From Lonicera japonica (taxonomy: Eukaryota; Streptophyta; Magnoliopsida; Dipsacales; Caprifoliaceae): 64,000 nucleotides of DNA. A program made the translations under genes and the position numbers. The DNA lies in contig JAKCWG010000189.1 in assembly GCA_021464415.1 (NCBI GenBank), forward strand, positions 124,001 through 188,000, given 5' to 3'. Positions 1 through 12,262 of this stretch are shown here, piece by piece. Every line of letters begins with the position of its first letter. Positions within the stretch are counted from its first letter, which is position 1. Under the pieces are notes generated by a model. It saw only the letters and a program-made list of their open reading frames with translations, did no database searches and was not told the DNA's origin.

Positions 1-705
1 CAGATCAAGTACCCGTGGATAGAGGGCGTTATCAGAGATTGGTAGGAAGATTGATGTACCTCGCACATACAAGGCCTGATATATCCTATGCATTGAGTAT
101 CATCAGTCAATTCTTGCATAATCCAGGGGAAAAAGCACATGCAGGCAGTTATGAGGATTATCAGTTACCTTAAAGCAGCTCCTGGAAAAGGAATCCTATT
201 CCAGAAAAATGAAGATATTCTGAAAGTTGAAGGATACACTGATGCTGATTGGGCAGGTAATATATGTGACAGACGATCTACTTCAGGGTACTTCACATTT
301 GTAGGAGGAAACTTGGTTACTTGGAGAAGTAAGAAGCAAAATGTAGTATCCCGATCAAGCGCAGAAGCAGAATATCGAGGGATGGCAGTTGGTATACAAG
401 AGCTATTATGGTTGAAACTGCTACTGACAGATCTCGGTTTTCCTCCAACAGAACCCATGGTACTATATTGCGACAACAAGGCAGCGTGTGATATCGCACA
501 CAATCCAGTTCAACATGATAGAACCAAGCATGTTGAAGTGGATAGGTTCTTCATCAAAGAGAAGTTAGAAGAGAAAGTTATTTATGTCCCTCATGTACGC
601 TCCGAAGATCAGTTAGCTGACATTCTCACCAAGGCCGTAACAAAGAAGATATTCACCAAGCTAATTAGCAAGTTGGGCATGTTCGATATATGTGTGCCAA
701 CTTGA
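1..705 (+). pseudogene. Ty1/copia pol 3' end (RT tail and RNase H), frameshifted
   Basis: This is the C-terminal end of a copia polyprotein, entering from outside the window. Positions 3-130 read the end of the reverse transcriptase ([19 protein letters not shown]). From 139 the RNase H domain follows with YTDADWAG (first catalytic Asp), SSAEAEYRG (catalytic Glu) and YCDNKAACDIAHNP (catalytic Asp), then TKHVEVDRFFIKEKL and a stop at 703-705. The two parts lie in different frames: an A-run near 128-133 carries one extra base, so the polyprotein is broken here. A polypurine tract follows at once (702-712). RNase H degrades the RNA strand during reverse transcription. The copia assignment is firm; the lineage is not resolved. 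A related minus-strand scrap lies at 40411-40568. Confidence 0.9.
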
Positions 706-712
706 GGGGGAG

Positions 713-940
713 TATTAGAATATATAGATATGGTATTAGAATATATAGATATGGTAGTATATATTTATATGGTATATGTATAAATGGTATAGTTGACTAC
801 CACCATAATTCCTATAATTATGGGATATTATTTTTATTTCCATGTACAGCTCATTCACTCCCTATTTAAGGGACCTTTGTACTCATTCATAAGATCACCA
901 ATATAAGTTATTCTCTCATCTCTCTCTCTTATAGTCAACA
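713..940 (+). repeat. probable 3' LTR of the copia element
   Basis: The segment starts right after a polypurine tract (TTGAGGGGGAG, 702-712) and ends in TAGTCAACA, giving a T..CA boundary; the expected TG start would have mutated to TA. It contains a TATA-like TATTTAAGG near 864 and a tandem 21-bp duplication (TATTAGAATATATAGATATGG) at 713-754. The 5' LTR is outside the window, so the ends cannot be verified by comparison. Confidence 0.6.
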
Positions 941-1344
941 AAAACGAATTAAAACGGGCCAAGTTGGACTTGGGCCTAATTCGTTTGTTGCTTAGGGTTC
1001 TCACTAGGGTTCCCTTATAAAAGGGAACCTTTATTCATCTTGGCCGTCAAGAAAACTTTGAGAGGCTAGAGAGTCGAAATAATTGAGAGAACCCTAGAAG
1101 GCGCTAGTACACCAAGCAAGGATCTCATTTCGTTCGTGTGTGCATACCGTAGAGGCGTCGTAGTTTCTACGCTAAGGACGACAACAACAGAAGGATCCGA
1201 TCCATCCTGTTCGTTTCATTAACACCAAATCACATATAAGGTATGTCTTCTGTCGATTTTATTGAACATCATAGATCCTAGGGTTTAAAGATTAGTGCGT
1301 AAATTAGTGTATGTGATGCATAATTACTGCCCTAATTTCCTACA
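941..1344 (+). other. promoter-like or LTR-U5-like segment, unclassified
   Basis: This stretch is more GC-rich than its surroundings. It holds CCTTATAAAAGGG (a TATA box, about 1013-1025), a leader-like stretch and then AAGGTATGTC (about 1240), which fits a 5' splice site or an LTR U5/leader. No ORF follows. It may be the U5/leader of another retrotransposon or a relic first exon. Nothing here decides between them. Confidence 0.3.
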
Positions 1345-2310
1345 TGGATATCCTATACAATTTCTGTACCAATTCAAGAGTAAAATTTTGATATATGTAT
1401 CGTTATAGGAGCAAGAAATTGGAGATTAAATAAAGGCAAACGATTGTGTTTTTTAATGAGAGAATAAAATAACAAATTTTAGACAAATTGGGAGGAAACA
1501 TGGTTAGGAATGAATGCAACGATGATCTTCGGATATTTGTTTGGGAGCGGCAGGTGCGCGGTGCCGGAGATGGTGCAGGTGCGGCGAGCGGTGGGCCGCT
1601 TAGGTTAAACTTTGATGGAGAATGGTGGAAGAGGCAATAATAATAATAGTGAGTGGAGAAGATGTTTTTGGAGCGAATTACACAAAAACTAACTCTTTGT
1701 GCTCAGCTCTCAGCTAATTTTCACTTGCAGCATCTGGTATGTGCAAGGTAACAGGGATTAGCGTCATTTGAATGTAACGGGATTATTACGGGTCTCTTTT
1801 ATCTTCTTCTTTTTTTTTTTTTTTTTTTTTTTTGTAGATAGATACCTTTTTTACCGCTGGCCACCAAATATTTTAGCTCCAAGTCGAAATCAATGTTCAT
1901 CTCAATGGCTATATACCGGTGGTTAGTACAGGTTTTTTTATCTTATTGGTTTTCTTTTTTGCATAGAAATATTTAATAGAAGAGTTTTAAATAATTAAAA
2001 ATGTAATAAGTTGTTTATTTTTTTAAATTATTAAAAGTTAATTGCTATCTTTTAATAAAATTTGTAAATTATACTTAAAATTTGCAGTGAAACTTTAAAT
2101 AAAATTTTGTAAAGAAATTTGGTGTTGGTCAATGAAACTAATAAAGATAAACAAAAATATAATTGGTAAAATAGGAAACAAGTCATGGTAGTAAATAATT
2201 TGTATCTACAAGATATATATGTTATAGTATATATATACAGCTTCATTCTCTTAAGTACCGTCCTTAAGTTAGCTAATTTAAGTATCATCCATTTCAAGGG
2301 GTAAACCGGT
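1345..2310. other. noncoding AT-rich stretch
   Basis: No gene is visible. A short GC-rich patch at about 1535-1605 has no ORF over 60 codons on either strand. A poly-T run lies at about 1810-1833. The rest is low-complexity AT-rich sequence. Confidence 0.5.
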
Positions 2311-2555
2311 GAATTTTTTTATGAAATTTGGTAAGAATGATATTTATAACAAGTAAATCATCTACACCAAATTTCATCAAAAAAATCAAATGGGAAGTGG
2401 GTTAACTAAAAATCTAAAATTTCAACGTCCAGAAATGCGCATATATATCAATTTTTCAGTTAACCCACTTCCCGATTGATTTTTTTTATGAAATTTAGTG
2501 GAGATGATCTACTCGTTATAGAAATAATCTCCACCAAGTTTCATGAAAAAAATTC
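2311..2555. repeat. long imperfect inverted repeat (foldback, MITE-like)
   Basis: The left arm (2311-2407) and right arm (2458-2555) are near reverse complements over about 97 bp, meeting at GTTAACT / AGTTAACCC around a loop of about 50 bp. Both arms carry AAATTTCAT next to a run of A or T, and the GGGAAGTGGGTTAACT core. RNA from either strand would fold into a long hairpin. No target-site duplication is obvious, so the element class is unknown. Confidence 0.75.
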
Positions 2556-2813
2556 ATGATATGCGTACATATGTAAAATCTGGTGCAATTAATACTATTT
2601 TTCATGCTTGTTAATATTTATGGTAATTAAATGTGTCATTACCGTATTAAAAAATCTTATCTTATGCCTTTTATAGGTGGCGTAAATTTTAAGCCCAACC
2701 CGCAAAGATAATTTGAGAAACGAGTTTGTATGGACGGAAAAGAAGGTGAGTTAAGATAAGAATTTTTTTTTGGTACGGTAGGTTCATCATCAAACAACAC
2801 TTATGCTGGTCTG
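2556..2813. other. noncoding gap before block D
   Basis: AT-rich sequence without recognisable features; it is the left flank of block D copy 1 and does not match the left flank of copy 2 (NLR1). Confidence 0.5.
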
Positions 2814-2975
2814 ACAATCTAATCCTAGGGTGCGGGCCTTAAGTCGCCCCCAACACTTTCTCTCTCCACCTGTTACATATATACTCTTTCAAGTATTTTT
2901 CTTCATTGGAACTTTTTCTTCATGGTCTTGAGATTTTTCTCTGTATCCATAGCGGTAGATATTATCTTTCTATAA

Positions 2976-3293
2976 TTGTATATATTGATAATTTTGAGTG
3001 TTATATATATATATACAAGGAACCAACAATCTGCTGGAACTTCTGGAGAAGATGAATATAAGAGTGGCACAACCATAAAAAGAATTTTTGGGAATTGGGA
3101 TGTGGCTTCTGATTTAAGGGTTTTTGTAGAGCAATCGAAGTCTGAAAGCGGAAATTTCGACGAAAATGTCATGCAAATCTATGCAATTGAACAACAAGTG
3201 ACTGAATTCAAAGCCATAATTTCAATGCTCGATAGATATGTTTCTACGTTAGAATCAAAAGTGCAATCTGTTTACAAACTTCCACCTCCATAA
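2976..3293 (+). pseudogene. unrecognised gene fragment (block D copy 1)
   Basis: A 105-codon open frame. The meaningful part starts near 3025, after an AT-rich stretch that resembles an intron end, and runs to a TAA at 3291-3293. It reads a charged region (SGEDEYKSGT, then KRIFGNWDVASDLRVF), then an amphipathic stretch with regular hydrophobic spacing (VMQIYAIEQQVTEF ... MLDRYVSTLESKV), probably a coiled coil, ending YKLPPP. The paralog at 33109-33384 keeps the frame with conservative changes, which suggests a real exon captured or duplicated with block D. I do not recognise the family. No upstream exon or promoter can be assigned. Confidence 0.45.
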
Positions 3294-3638
3294 AAACAGA
3301 CATATATTGAAATTTACTTTGGATTATCTATTTGATACATTGTGTTATTGTGACTTTGGCCTCAAATTGTGTGGAAAGTCAAATTAGATTTGTTAAATAT
3401 CAAAAGAAATTTGAATGCTCTTGCAATACTTGAGAAAAGCTTGCTAGTTATAGAATGAAACATATGCCTAATTCATGTGGGCTTTACAAAGCAAACTATA
3501 AGAGAGAAATAAGAAAAGCAATATCCCACGTTTAACGGACCTAAACATTTGGGATTCTATGAAAAGATTTTATTTTTTTTGGGCGGCGAGGATTTTTTTT
3601 TCCCACACAAATATGAAGAAAAATGAATAATATATCTA

Positions 3639-4362
3639 TCTATACTATATATAAAAGCACGAATAACCTTAAGTGTTTTCTCCCTTTTTTTGTATGGACA
3701 AATATACCCTTTTATTCTAAAATTAAAATCTCCTATTCAAAATGAAAATCATGTTGTACTAAAAATAAAATTATGTATTTTATGTCTTCTACTCAAAATG
3801 AAATTCACAATAGTATCAAATTACTCTACTAATGAAAATCTTAAAAAAAATCAAATTATTCTACTAATGAAAATCAAGTTGTACTACTCAAAATAAAATT
3901 ATGTGTTTTATATCTTTTACTCAAAATGAAATTCTCAATAGTATCAAATTACTCTACTAATGAAAAAAATTATGTATTTTATGTCTTTTACTCAAAATAA
4001 AATTCACAATAGTATCAAATTACTCAACTAATGAAAATCACGTTGTATTACTCAAAATAAAATTAGAAAAATAATAAAAGAAAATTATGTCTTTTACTCC
4101 TTTTATTCTACTCAAAATAGAATTAAAATCTTCTACTCAAAATCAAATTTACGATGCTATCATATTAATTTAGTTTAAACTCTACTTATTTTAGTTTTTC
4201 TACTCTTCCAATGATATTACATCTTTTACAATAGATCCTAATTTTTTTCAACAACAATTTCAATTCACAAACTTATATATACACGCATAAGCCATATAAA
4301 AAAACACAAGATAAATTACCAGCTTCTCGAAATGTATAGGGTTCGTTCTTTCTCTTCGAACA

Positions 4363-4441
<79 letters not shown>

Positions 4442-4731
4442 AACGAATCATATTTCATGAAACAATAGGTCAACAGAATAGTGGATATTGGTTAGTGTTT
4501 TTATAATTTTTTTATGGTCTACAATTTTAGTAGACCTAATTGATTATACCATTCTCTTTTAAATAACCTTCTACACTTGATATTATTGTTTTTGGTTTAT
4601 TTGTTATATATTTATCAAGCTTTTGATTTGGATATAATTTCTTTTCTTTTTCTTTTTACATATTTATTACTAAGATTAATAACCTTTGTCAAACATTAAA
4701 GCTAGGTGCAACGCACGTGCACAAGAGCTAG
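3639..4731 (+). mobile_element. non-autonomous Helitron-like element (copy 1)
   Basis: The 5' end TCTATACTATATATAAAAGC (3639) and the 3' end with a GTGCAACGCACGTGCAC hairpin, a short spacer and CTAG before a host T (4728-4731) match the classic plant Helitron termini (5' TC, 3' hairpin then CTRR, insertion between A and T). No Rep/helicase coding is present. The interior holds degenerate tandem units built around TACTCAAAATAAAATTA and AGTATCAAATTACTC (about 3760-4075) and a TTA microsatellite. The second copy in block D is at 34741-35839. Confidence 0.65.
4364..4440. repeat. (TTA)n microsatellite, copy 1
   Basis: About 26 uninterrupted TTA units. The minus-strand open frame over it (poly-isoleucine) is an artefact of the repeat. 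The paralogous tract at 35455 is shorter and interrupted. Confidence 0.95.
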
Positions 4732-6160
4732 TACTCGTAAAATAAGCATATGATGACATTCACAACCTCAACCCAATTTCTACTTTTTTACAAAAGTCAA
4801 ATTTTCTTTTTGTTATAATTTTTCAACTCATTATCAATCGAAGTCCACGGTCCATTTGATAAAAAATGATTTGGAAATCAAATAATTAGGCTCAGTTTGA
4901 TAACAGTATGAAAAATGATAAGAAAAACAACTAATTTAAGTCTATCCAGGCCTCACTTAGCTAATGGTGACCAAGTTAATTTGCAAATACTAGGCCTGAG
5001 AAAAATGATTGGACATTTAACAAGATGAATACCTCCTCGGCTATGATGAACCGAGTATATTCACCCCTATTTGGCCCCAGTGAATCGATAGTAATATATT
5101 GAAGTTGGTTATTATTGGCCGAACATATTGTTTTCCTTGGTACGAACAAGGCTTGACCAACTGGCCTATAAGATTTGAGTGTTTGTAGTTAGTTTCGGTA
5201 GTATAGTACTGAGTTCTTGGATTTCAAAATTTTTCTATGGGAATGGAAAGAGGATTGTGAACTTTAATCGGAACTAGTTCTTAGATTCTGTTTTACTCGT
5301 GATGTTTGTTGTTGTTTTCTTCTTGAATCTTTGGGAAGTCTCAACACCGTAAGAGAGGGAAAGAGAGATGGGCAAGGAACTCGGTTTGGTTTGAATGAGA
5401 GGGAAGGTGGCTTTTGCTTTGATGTTGTTGTTGAGAGGGAGAGGGAAAATTGTTTGGTTTTAATTTTGTTTTTTGTTAACTATGTTTTAAGCATGTATTA
5501 AGATTAGGTAATATGGATGATAAGACAACATGGGGGATGTTAATGATATAAAATGTCACTTAAGGGATGTTTGTGAGAAGGAGGATGTTATAGACAATTA
5601 AAAGGATGGGTAATATCACCACCTTTATGTTTTGTGGATTTTTTTTACACCACCACCCAAAGAAAAAATTTTCATGGAAAAAGCTAAAAAGTAAGAGTTA
5701 ATCTCATTACATTCCTCAACTTATTTTTCATCTTTTCACTAAAATACATTTTTTTCTACTATTTTCCATCTTATTATCAAGTGGAGCATTATTATATGAA
5801 ACTAAAAAGATACAAGTGAGTTGGTGAGATGTATTGAATTTTTTTTTATCACAGCCTAAAATAGTTAAATCCCATAAAAGATTGTAAAAGAAATAAAAAA
5901 AAAATAGATTAACTTGCTCATCTCTGTTCTAACTTGGGTATATTTTAACTCACTTTGGCTAGTCAAATTAGTCTCCCAACTCTATGTAAAAATATGCTAG
6001 TATAATTAGAAAAAAAGTAGTGGGCCTGTTTTGATTTTCTTCTAGGGAAAATAGGCCTGAGGCCCAATTGGGCGAGGATTTACATTACATACCGAAGTAA
6101 TTGACCTATGACCCAATTAATCCAAGGTTCAAGTAACATCGTCCGCACTTTTCATTTTCA

Positions 6161-6190
6161 CTAGTACGAAACTTGTGCGATGCACGGGAC
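6161..6190 (-). mobile_element. Helitron-type 3' terminus on minus strand (copy 1)
   Basis: Read on the minus strand, GTCCCGTGCATCGCAC can form a hairpin, followed after about 12 bases by CTAGT. This is the plant Helitron 3' signature. The matching 5' TC end is not certain; a candidate lies near 6949. The same terminus occurs in block D copy 2 at about 38802-38831. Confidence 0.5.
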
Positions 6191-6539
6191 ATATTCAAAA
6201 ATTTATGTAAATATAATGAAAACATTATATTTAAAAAATTACGTATTCTCAGATAATGGAATATATGATAAGGTTTAAAAGTTAATGTTCAAACATAACC
6301 CTACAAATATATATGAAAAACTTTGATATTCAGGTGTTCATATGTTTTGTTACATGTGTGGTAATTATGGTTAGAAAAATAGAAAGAAAAATAAAATAAA
6401 AGTGTATAAATTTAGAAGAGTTCACATATATTATTAATAAGAAGAACATCAATATTGGTAAGAGTAGTTCTCAAAAATATTCACATAAAAATATAATTGC
6501 AAATTTAAAAAAGTATTTGACTAAAGTTAATATTTTTTT

Positions 6540-6569
6540 TTCTCGGCCTTTTGCTAAGATTAAGTGTAA
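6540..6569 (+). pseudogene. U2 snRNA 5'-end fragment (copy 1)
   Basis: TTCTCGGCCTTTTGCTAAGA and the next bases to AAGTGTA match the highly conserved 5' end of U2 snRNA (branch-site side), with one G missing and a C-to-T change. Similarity ends after about 30 nt; the branch-recognition and Sm regions are absent, so it cannot act as U2. It lies in block D and recurs at 39188-39216. Confidence 0.7.
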
Positions 6570-7012
6570 CAAAATCAAAGATATTGGATTGAAGCCGAAA
6601 TTATGTAATCACAATAGCGGATAGCCACATTCAATATGTGGAATTTCCTTTGTCTCTTACACGGATTTTCTTTCTACTTGTAGATATGAACTTAAGAATT
6701 TTTCAATTAATATTTCTTGTATGCTAGCTTTAAACACAAACAATAAAATATGATTTCAAATAATTAAGAAACAAAAGATGATTGACAATACTCATAAAAA
6801 AGAAAGCAAGCTGGAATAAAAATCACACAGTTGATGCAAAAAGAAAATTCTAACATTTTTTTTTGACAAAGTATTCTAACATTATTGAAAAGGCTCAAAT
6901 ATATAAAAGAAATAGAGACATATATGGAAAGAGGTGGAAGGTTATAGATATACAGGTGGAGGACATGTGAGACAACCGACGCAAAAGACAAGTAATAGAA
7001 CGTATAAAGTTA

Positions 7013-7450
7013 TTACAATAAACAATTCAAATGGCAACTAAACTTTAAAAACGAACCACTTTCATTATTCAACTTTGGAGTGAGTACCACTTTGTCCATT
7101 TCGTCAAATTTGTTTCTTAAATTAGATGTATTTATACGGCACATGATTTCATGTAATGTCATTTTTGTCATATTGTAACAAAATGACATTTCTCTCCAAT
7201 AATTCTTACCAAAATGAAACACACAGTGTATAAACAACAATATTTTCAACAAACAGTGCAACTTGAACTATTTTATAAATAAAATAATCAAAATACGCTT
7301 AAATAAAGTGGTAATTTAACAGTCAAATTGAAATGAATGATCAAAGTGGTACTCACTCCAAAGTTGGATGACCAAAGTGGTTCATTTTAAAGTTTGATGA
7401 CCAAAGTGGTATTGAATTGAAAGTTTAATGGTCATTTGGACAGTTTACTT
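7013..7450. repeat. foldback element within the copy 1 extra segment
   Basis: Left arm 7013-7105 (GGCAACTAAACTTTAA, CTTTGGAGTGAGTACCACTT) is mirrored at about 7340-7450 (AAGTGGTACTCACTCCAAAG, AAGTTTAATGGTCATTTGGA). Short terminal inverted repeats and internal reuse of CCAAAGTGGT suggest a MITE-type foldback. It belongs to the segment absent from block D copy 2. Confidence 0.6.
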
Positions 7451-7557
7451 AAGTTATTAATTAGTGTGTCTTAAATGGTAGGTTATTAGATCAAAAAATT
7501 GATATGTTGGCTTAACTGATAAAATATTGTTCTTAAACTAAAATTTAATGCGATAAT

Positions 7558-10500
7558 TGTAATACCCCGTTCGTCCTTTCCATCGCATTTGCCTTCATAC
7601 GTTTGCAATTTTCACCCCGGGTGGTGAATTTAGGATTTCTGGAGATTTTTAGTGTTCTAGCATCCCACATTAGTTTTATTACTATGCCTAGACTCGTGTG
7701 AGTGATCGTTTAGAGATTCGGGTGGTCCGAATTGATTTCGGCATGTAAATCGTAAGTTTCGGCCTTATCGATTTCTTATTTTTCACTAACTTTGAGACTT
7801 CGTAACTTCCTCGTCTCGTATCCGATTTGGTCTCCGTTTGCGCCTATGTATATTTTTCATACCATTCTACAACTTTCGTGTTTTGACTGAAAGCCAATTC
7901 GCACTCCTCATTGGTCAAAACAGGGTCCGAAGTAGGCCCATCGCAAAAATCTGGTCATTCGATAATTTTGTGGCAGATGTCTGTATTCTTTGCATTTATG
8001 GGAATTTTCCGTCCACACTTTGAGGACACTTCCTCTTAGGAAGTTTTAGAGCTTTGAATTAGCTTTTCGTGGACATAAAGATCACCCTAATCCGAGTTCC
8101 GAGGAAGGAGTTATGGCCAAAATACTAATAGTGGTCAGTGCAACGAAAAACAAAGAATGGGCAGAATGCTTCTGGGATCGATCCCAGAAACCTAGGATCG
8201 GTCCCAGACCCATGTGTGTCGAATTTTAACCCTTTTTAACCCATTTTCTCACCATTTATCACTATTAAACACCACCATTCGACCCCCTCACTACAAGACC
8301 ACACCAAGAGAGTTCTAGAGGGAGAAAGTGAAGGTTTTCAACCCATCAATCATCCTCCACCAAAGATTCAAGACCCAAATTGTCCAAAGCACCCTCCTAG
8401 TTACTATTCATCATTTCCTTCTTTCTTCCTCCTCCATGGTGGCTTGAGCGCGGGCAAGGGTTTCTCGCAAACCGGAGTCTACGCTTCATTAATTCTTGGA
8501 TAAAGCTACTTTAAGGTGGCAACACTATACTAAAACTTGTTTTCAATCATTTAATTGTTGCATTAAATATTTAAACTTCAAAATGGATATTTTCTCAAAA
8601 CCCTAGATTTGTGTGAATGCTCATGTGGGTTTGGTTGGACTAGAGTTTAATTAGTGATGGGTATGGGTATATTATCACACAAACATCATGTATGAGTAAT
8701 TAATTCCATGTTATATGCCATAAACTTGCACTTACACTTCATATACATATGGTAGTAAGGGGTATGAACTAGTAAATTGGGGATTTCGGGTTTTGTGCAT
8801 AATAAATGGTTGGTTATGGATTATTAATGATTGATATACACATAAGTGTCCCAAATTATAAGTGTAGAACATTTCACTCAAGGTTTGCATTAAGAATCCA
8901 CATAAAAGGAACCGTATGCAATAACATGTGAGCTTAATGTCTGATAGAGATTATTATTGACACTAGTGACGAGATACCACTTAGATACACATTAGTAATT
9001 AAAGAAATATGATTCGGTGAGGCATAGGTTGCCGGGATTATAATAGCATGAAACTAGCGTGCCATAAGTATCGCGGTTAAATGAGAAATATAGACGCCGA
9101 CGCTTAGATAGTAAGAATGACTTAAGAGAACATTGATCGATCATAATCGGCCTTAGTTCTTCACACATAACACATTATGAGATGTAAAGTGTCGATAATA
9201 AACTAGTTGGCCGTAAAACATGATTAGCCACATAACGATAAGGCTTTGGATTATGAATGTGATAATTACGCTTATAAGGATTATTGTAATATTGATAAAA
9301 AAATAGTGGGTTGTGATGGATTGTATATATATATACTTGGTATGCCATATGTGTGATGATGATGATGATAATATTCATTGTAAATTGATGTGATATATAT
9401 TTATTACCACGATCACACATATGGGTTGGATTATTGGACCGAGCACCGGGTAGCTCCCGCGTGACTCGAAGACGGGCCGCCTAATTGCCGCCCATGGGTG
9501 AAAATCCCTAAACTGTGCACAGGAAAATGAAATCGGTGACTCCACCGGTGGTTGTCGTTGCCCACAAAGGAGAGCCCACTCTATGTATCTTGTCTTCCCG
9601 TTGGACTTTGTGTCTTGGGCTATAGTTGTTTCCCCGGTAAGCGGAGTAGGTCCCATGTGCCACTACTGTCCCACTTGGTGAGTTTCCCGGGAAGTAGATG
9701 GACTACTAATGGACACCACCCATTAGGGGGGGTCTCATGGTGTGGTTCCTTCTGAGTGTTGATGTGACTTGTGTGGGTGTTCTCCTCGTTAACTATTCGG
9801 AGTTAATTCTTGGGAAAATATCCTGCATGGTTATCTTCGAATGACTTACTTGGAAGAACCAAGTCCCTGAGCCACTCCTCACTCGGGGGAGACATGGATA
9901 AGAGCCTCGGAGTCTTTGGGATCCGTTGCTCTAGGCCTGGTCAGACCGCGGGGTGAAACCGAGGCATTATACTAGAGATATGATACGAGGACTGGTACGA
10001 GACTGTGATTACATTATTGCTATTGATGTTATTATTATTGTTGTATTGTATCATATCTTACATTGTGTTATATGTATATACCTTGCCTCAGATATGGATA
10101 AATGAACACGGACACTTGTCAGACCGAACATAATATACTTAGGGAAGCGACAGCCTTTCATAATGTACTAATGAATCAAGTGGAAAGTTATAATGACTAA
10201 TGGCCCTTAAATAAGATATACGAGCGTGAGAACATGCGTCGATTATTTAGGGAGTTTCCTTGATCATCATGAACATAAACTACTAATAATTAAAGTGATA
10301 ATTATAGCTAACGGATAGTTAGTCGAGGAAAACCATAGTACTATGGCCTAGAAGAATGATAAGAGCTAAAACTTATTAGTTGGCCAAGCATGAACTATCA
10401 TAATGAACTAACTCCAAAGTGAAACAATGAATGCTTGGCTCTTAAGATATTATCTCTCGGTACAAGTGTGAGGTGACGTGTGATTGTGTTGTATAAAACT

Positions 10501-11256
10501 TTAGAACCGTTATTCCATAAGCATGGCGAACCTTAGGAAGCAAGAATTGGTACGAGGTGGCATAGACTAGCAATCCTCTCGGGTTTGGGGTTCAATAGAG
10601 GTTTATCCTGTGAGGTAGTTAGAGGAGAGATTGGGTAGTCAGGTCGATAGCTTCCGGTGGCTAGGATAGGGATCTTACATGGGGTTTCGACATGCACGTG
10701 TGTGTGGGTTGCATTGCATTGCATGATTTTCAAACTATTGCATTATAGTAAAGTATTTTCTATACAAAACCTGTATAGTTCCCACAGAGCCTGGATTTGG
10801 CTCATTCCCTTCTTTCAACAGTTTTGTAGGACCTAGCTTTTTGGATGGTGCTTGGGCTACGAGTCTAGAAGGCCTCTGATGTCCATTAACCTTTGTAGTC
10901 TTTGAATCAAGGACTAGTCACATGTATAATCTTTTGGTTTTTGTTATATGATGATATATTAAGCATATAAGTGTATAAATGTTTTCATATGTGGAGTGGT
11001 TTTAACTGTGATTGCATTTGTATAAAAAGATTGCTGGTTGTGATTACGTTGGAATGAACATAGTTTTATATATGACAAGTCAGTTTGTTATTCAAACGAA
11101 CTCCACATGCCCGAATTTTATCAAATGGCATTTTATTTCAAGAAAAGGTTTTAATTAATTGAGATTTTTATATTTCAAACCCGCCGTCGCGCACGGCATC
11201 CGTGATTAACCGGGTCCCGGAGGTGAAAATCTCAAAACGGGATTCGGGGCGTCACA
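7558..11256 (+). mobile_element. large solo LTR (about 3.7 kb), gypsy-type
   Basis: It starts TGTAATACCCCG and ends CGGGGCGTCACA, an inverted-repeat pair typical of very long gypsy LTRs (Tekay/Del-like, by my recollection of the family pattern). The flanks are ATAAT (7553-7557) and ATAAA (11257-11261), a 5-bp target-site duplication with one mismatch. No polymerase coding, primer site or second LTR lies beside it, so it is read as a solo LTR left by unequal recombination. Short open frames inside (7838, 9552, 10533 and others) have no recognisable domains. Confidence 0.75.
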
Positions 11257-11463
11257 ATAAAGATGATGGACACATGATGACAATACACTTCCTACATATT
11301 ACATATATATATGTAATATATTTGAAGGGTCACGGAATCCATTCTCCTTGTACAAGATTAATTTGTAGCATCTTTAAGTAATAGGATTTAAGATCTTTCT
11401 TCCAAAATAAGATTTAAAAATCCTAGCAATCTCATGTTTACTATCGGTAAAACCGAAACTTGT

Positions 11464-11586
11464 TAAGGAGACATATCTCATCCATTTAAATAATTAAGAT
11501 AAGATAAGTAGGAACGGTGACATAAATTGAACTTTGGGGGTGGGTAACAAATAAATTTTTTTAATAATATTTTGTGACAAGGGGAA
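11464..11586 (+). repeat. block D copy 1, detached right end
   Basis: TAAGGAGACATATCTCATCC through GTGACAAGGGGAAT matches 39632-39750 of copy 2, where it directly follows CAACCGAC. In copy 1 the two pieces are 4.48 kb apart. Confidence 0.85.
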
Positions 11587-11591
11587 TTTTT

Positions 11592-12262
11592 TTATTGTAA
11601 AGTTTCTTATTTAATCAATTATATATCTCAAATACATCATTTCATCATTATTAGATTTATTGAAAACAAGTTTGAATTGAAAAGCTTTTGAAAACATCAT
11701 TTTACAAAAATCGGTTTTCAAATAAATTCATATTAAATTCAAACGAGCATATTTCGAGCTCTCATGAAAATAGGTGTATTAGGAACACTTTTTTAACATT
11801 CCCCAAGCATTATTTGTAATATTTTAAAACACTTGAGAGTTATTGTATATTGGTGTTCATCATCAAACCAACTTTATTCATCAATATTGTGAGAGGTTTA
11901 TCTCATTGAATAATAAGAGGGTTTCTTATGTGAGTGTAGTGAGAAAATACATTTGTAGTGGTTTGATTTTCACCCTTAAAAAAATTGGTTTAGTGAAACT
12001 TCTCGGGGAAACTACTATATCGCGGACGTTTGGTTTAAACAATTGAATCGCGTGAACAAAACGCCCTGGGCTTATTCGATTTTATCATTATATCTTTAGC
12101 TCTTTACTTTATTGCTATATTATTGCTTGTGATTGTGATTTCTTATTTGATTCGCTTTGTTCTTGATGTAGACTTAAAATCCTTTTAAAATTCGTTTGAA
12201 AAAATAGATTAAATTTCAAAAACCTTATTCACCCCTTAGGATGTTTTCCGACCTACGCCCTT
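11592..12262 (+). repeat. fragment of a SIRE-like copia LTR
   Basis: It matches the right-hand part of the solo LTR at 36200-37708 (shared AAAATCGGTTTTCAAATAAA at about 11708 and 36663, and a TATTCACCCCT end). The left part is missing; the match begins where block D ends. Confidence 0.7.

Larger units (their letters stand above)
2814..6980 (+). repeat. block D copy 1: segmental duplication, main part
   Basis: From CAATCTAATC at 2814 this segment matches 32908-39630 collinearly in direct orientation. Shared landmarks in order are a CTTAAGTCGCC motif, a gene fragment, a Helitron with a TTA microsatellite, a minus-strand Helitron-type 3' end and a U2 snRNA fragment. Similarity stops at CAACCGAC (6980) and resumes at 11464. 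Copy 1 lacks the hAT and the solo LTR present in copy 2 and preserves both empty sites: CATAAAAACAG near 3290 and GATAG at 5087-5091. Confidence 0.9.

Noticed and set aside
1501..1680. GC-rich patch that could be a minus-strand first exon
   Set aside because: No open frame of useful length, no splice pattern and no recognisable protein.
4273..4473. Minus-strand ORF with a long isoleucine run
   Set aside because: It is the translation of a TTA microsatellite, not a protein.
6161..6949. Complete minus-strand Helitron from CTAG to a TCTATAACC start
   Set aside because: The 3' end is convincing, but the proposed 5' end rests on a few AT-rich bases, so only the terminus is annotated.
9375..9755. 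Overlapping ORFs on both strands in the GC-richer middle of the 3.7-kb LTR
   Set aside because: They fall inside a solo LTR, have no domain and no coding pattern.
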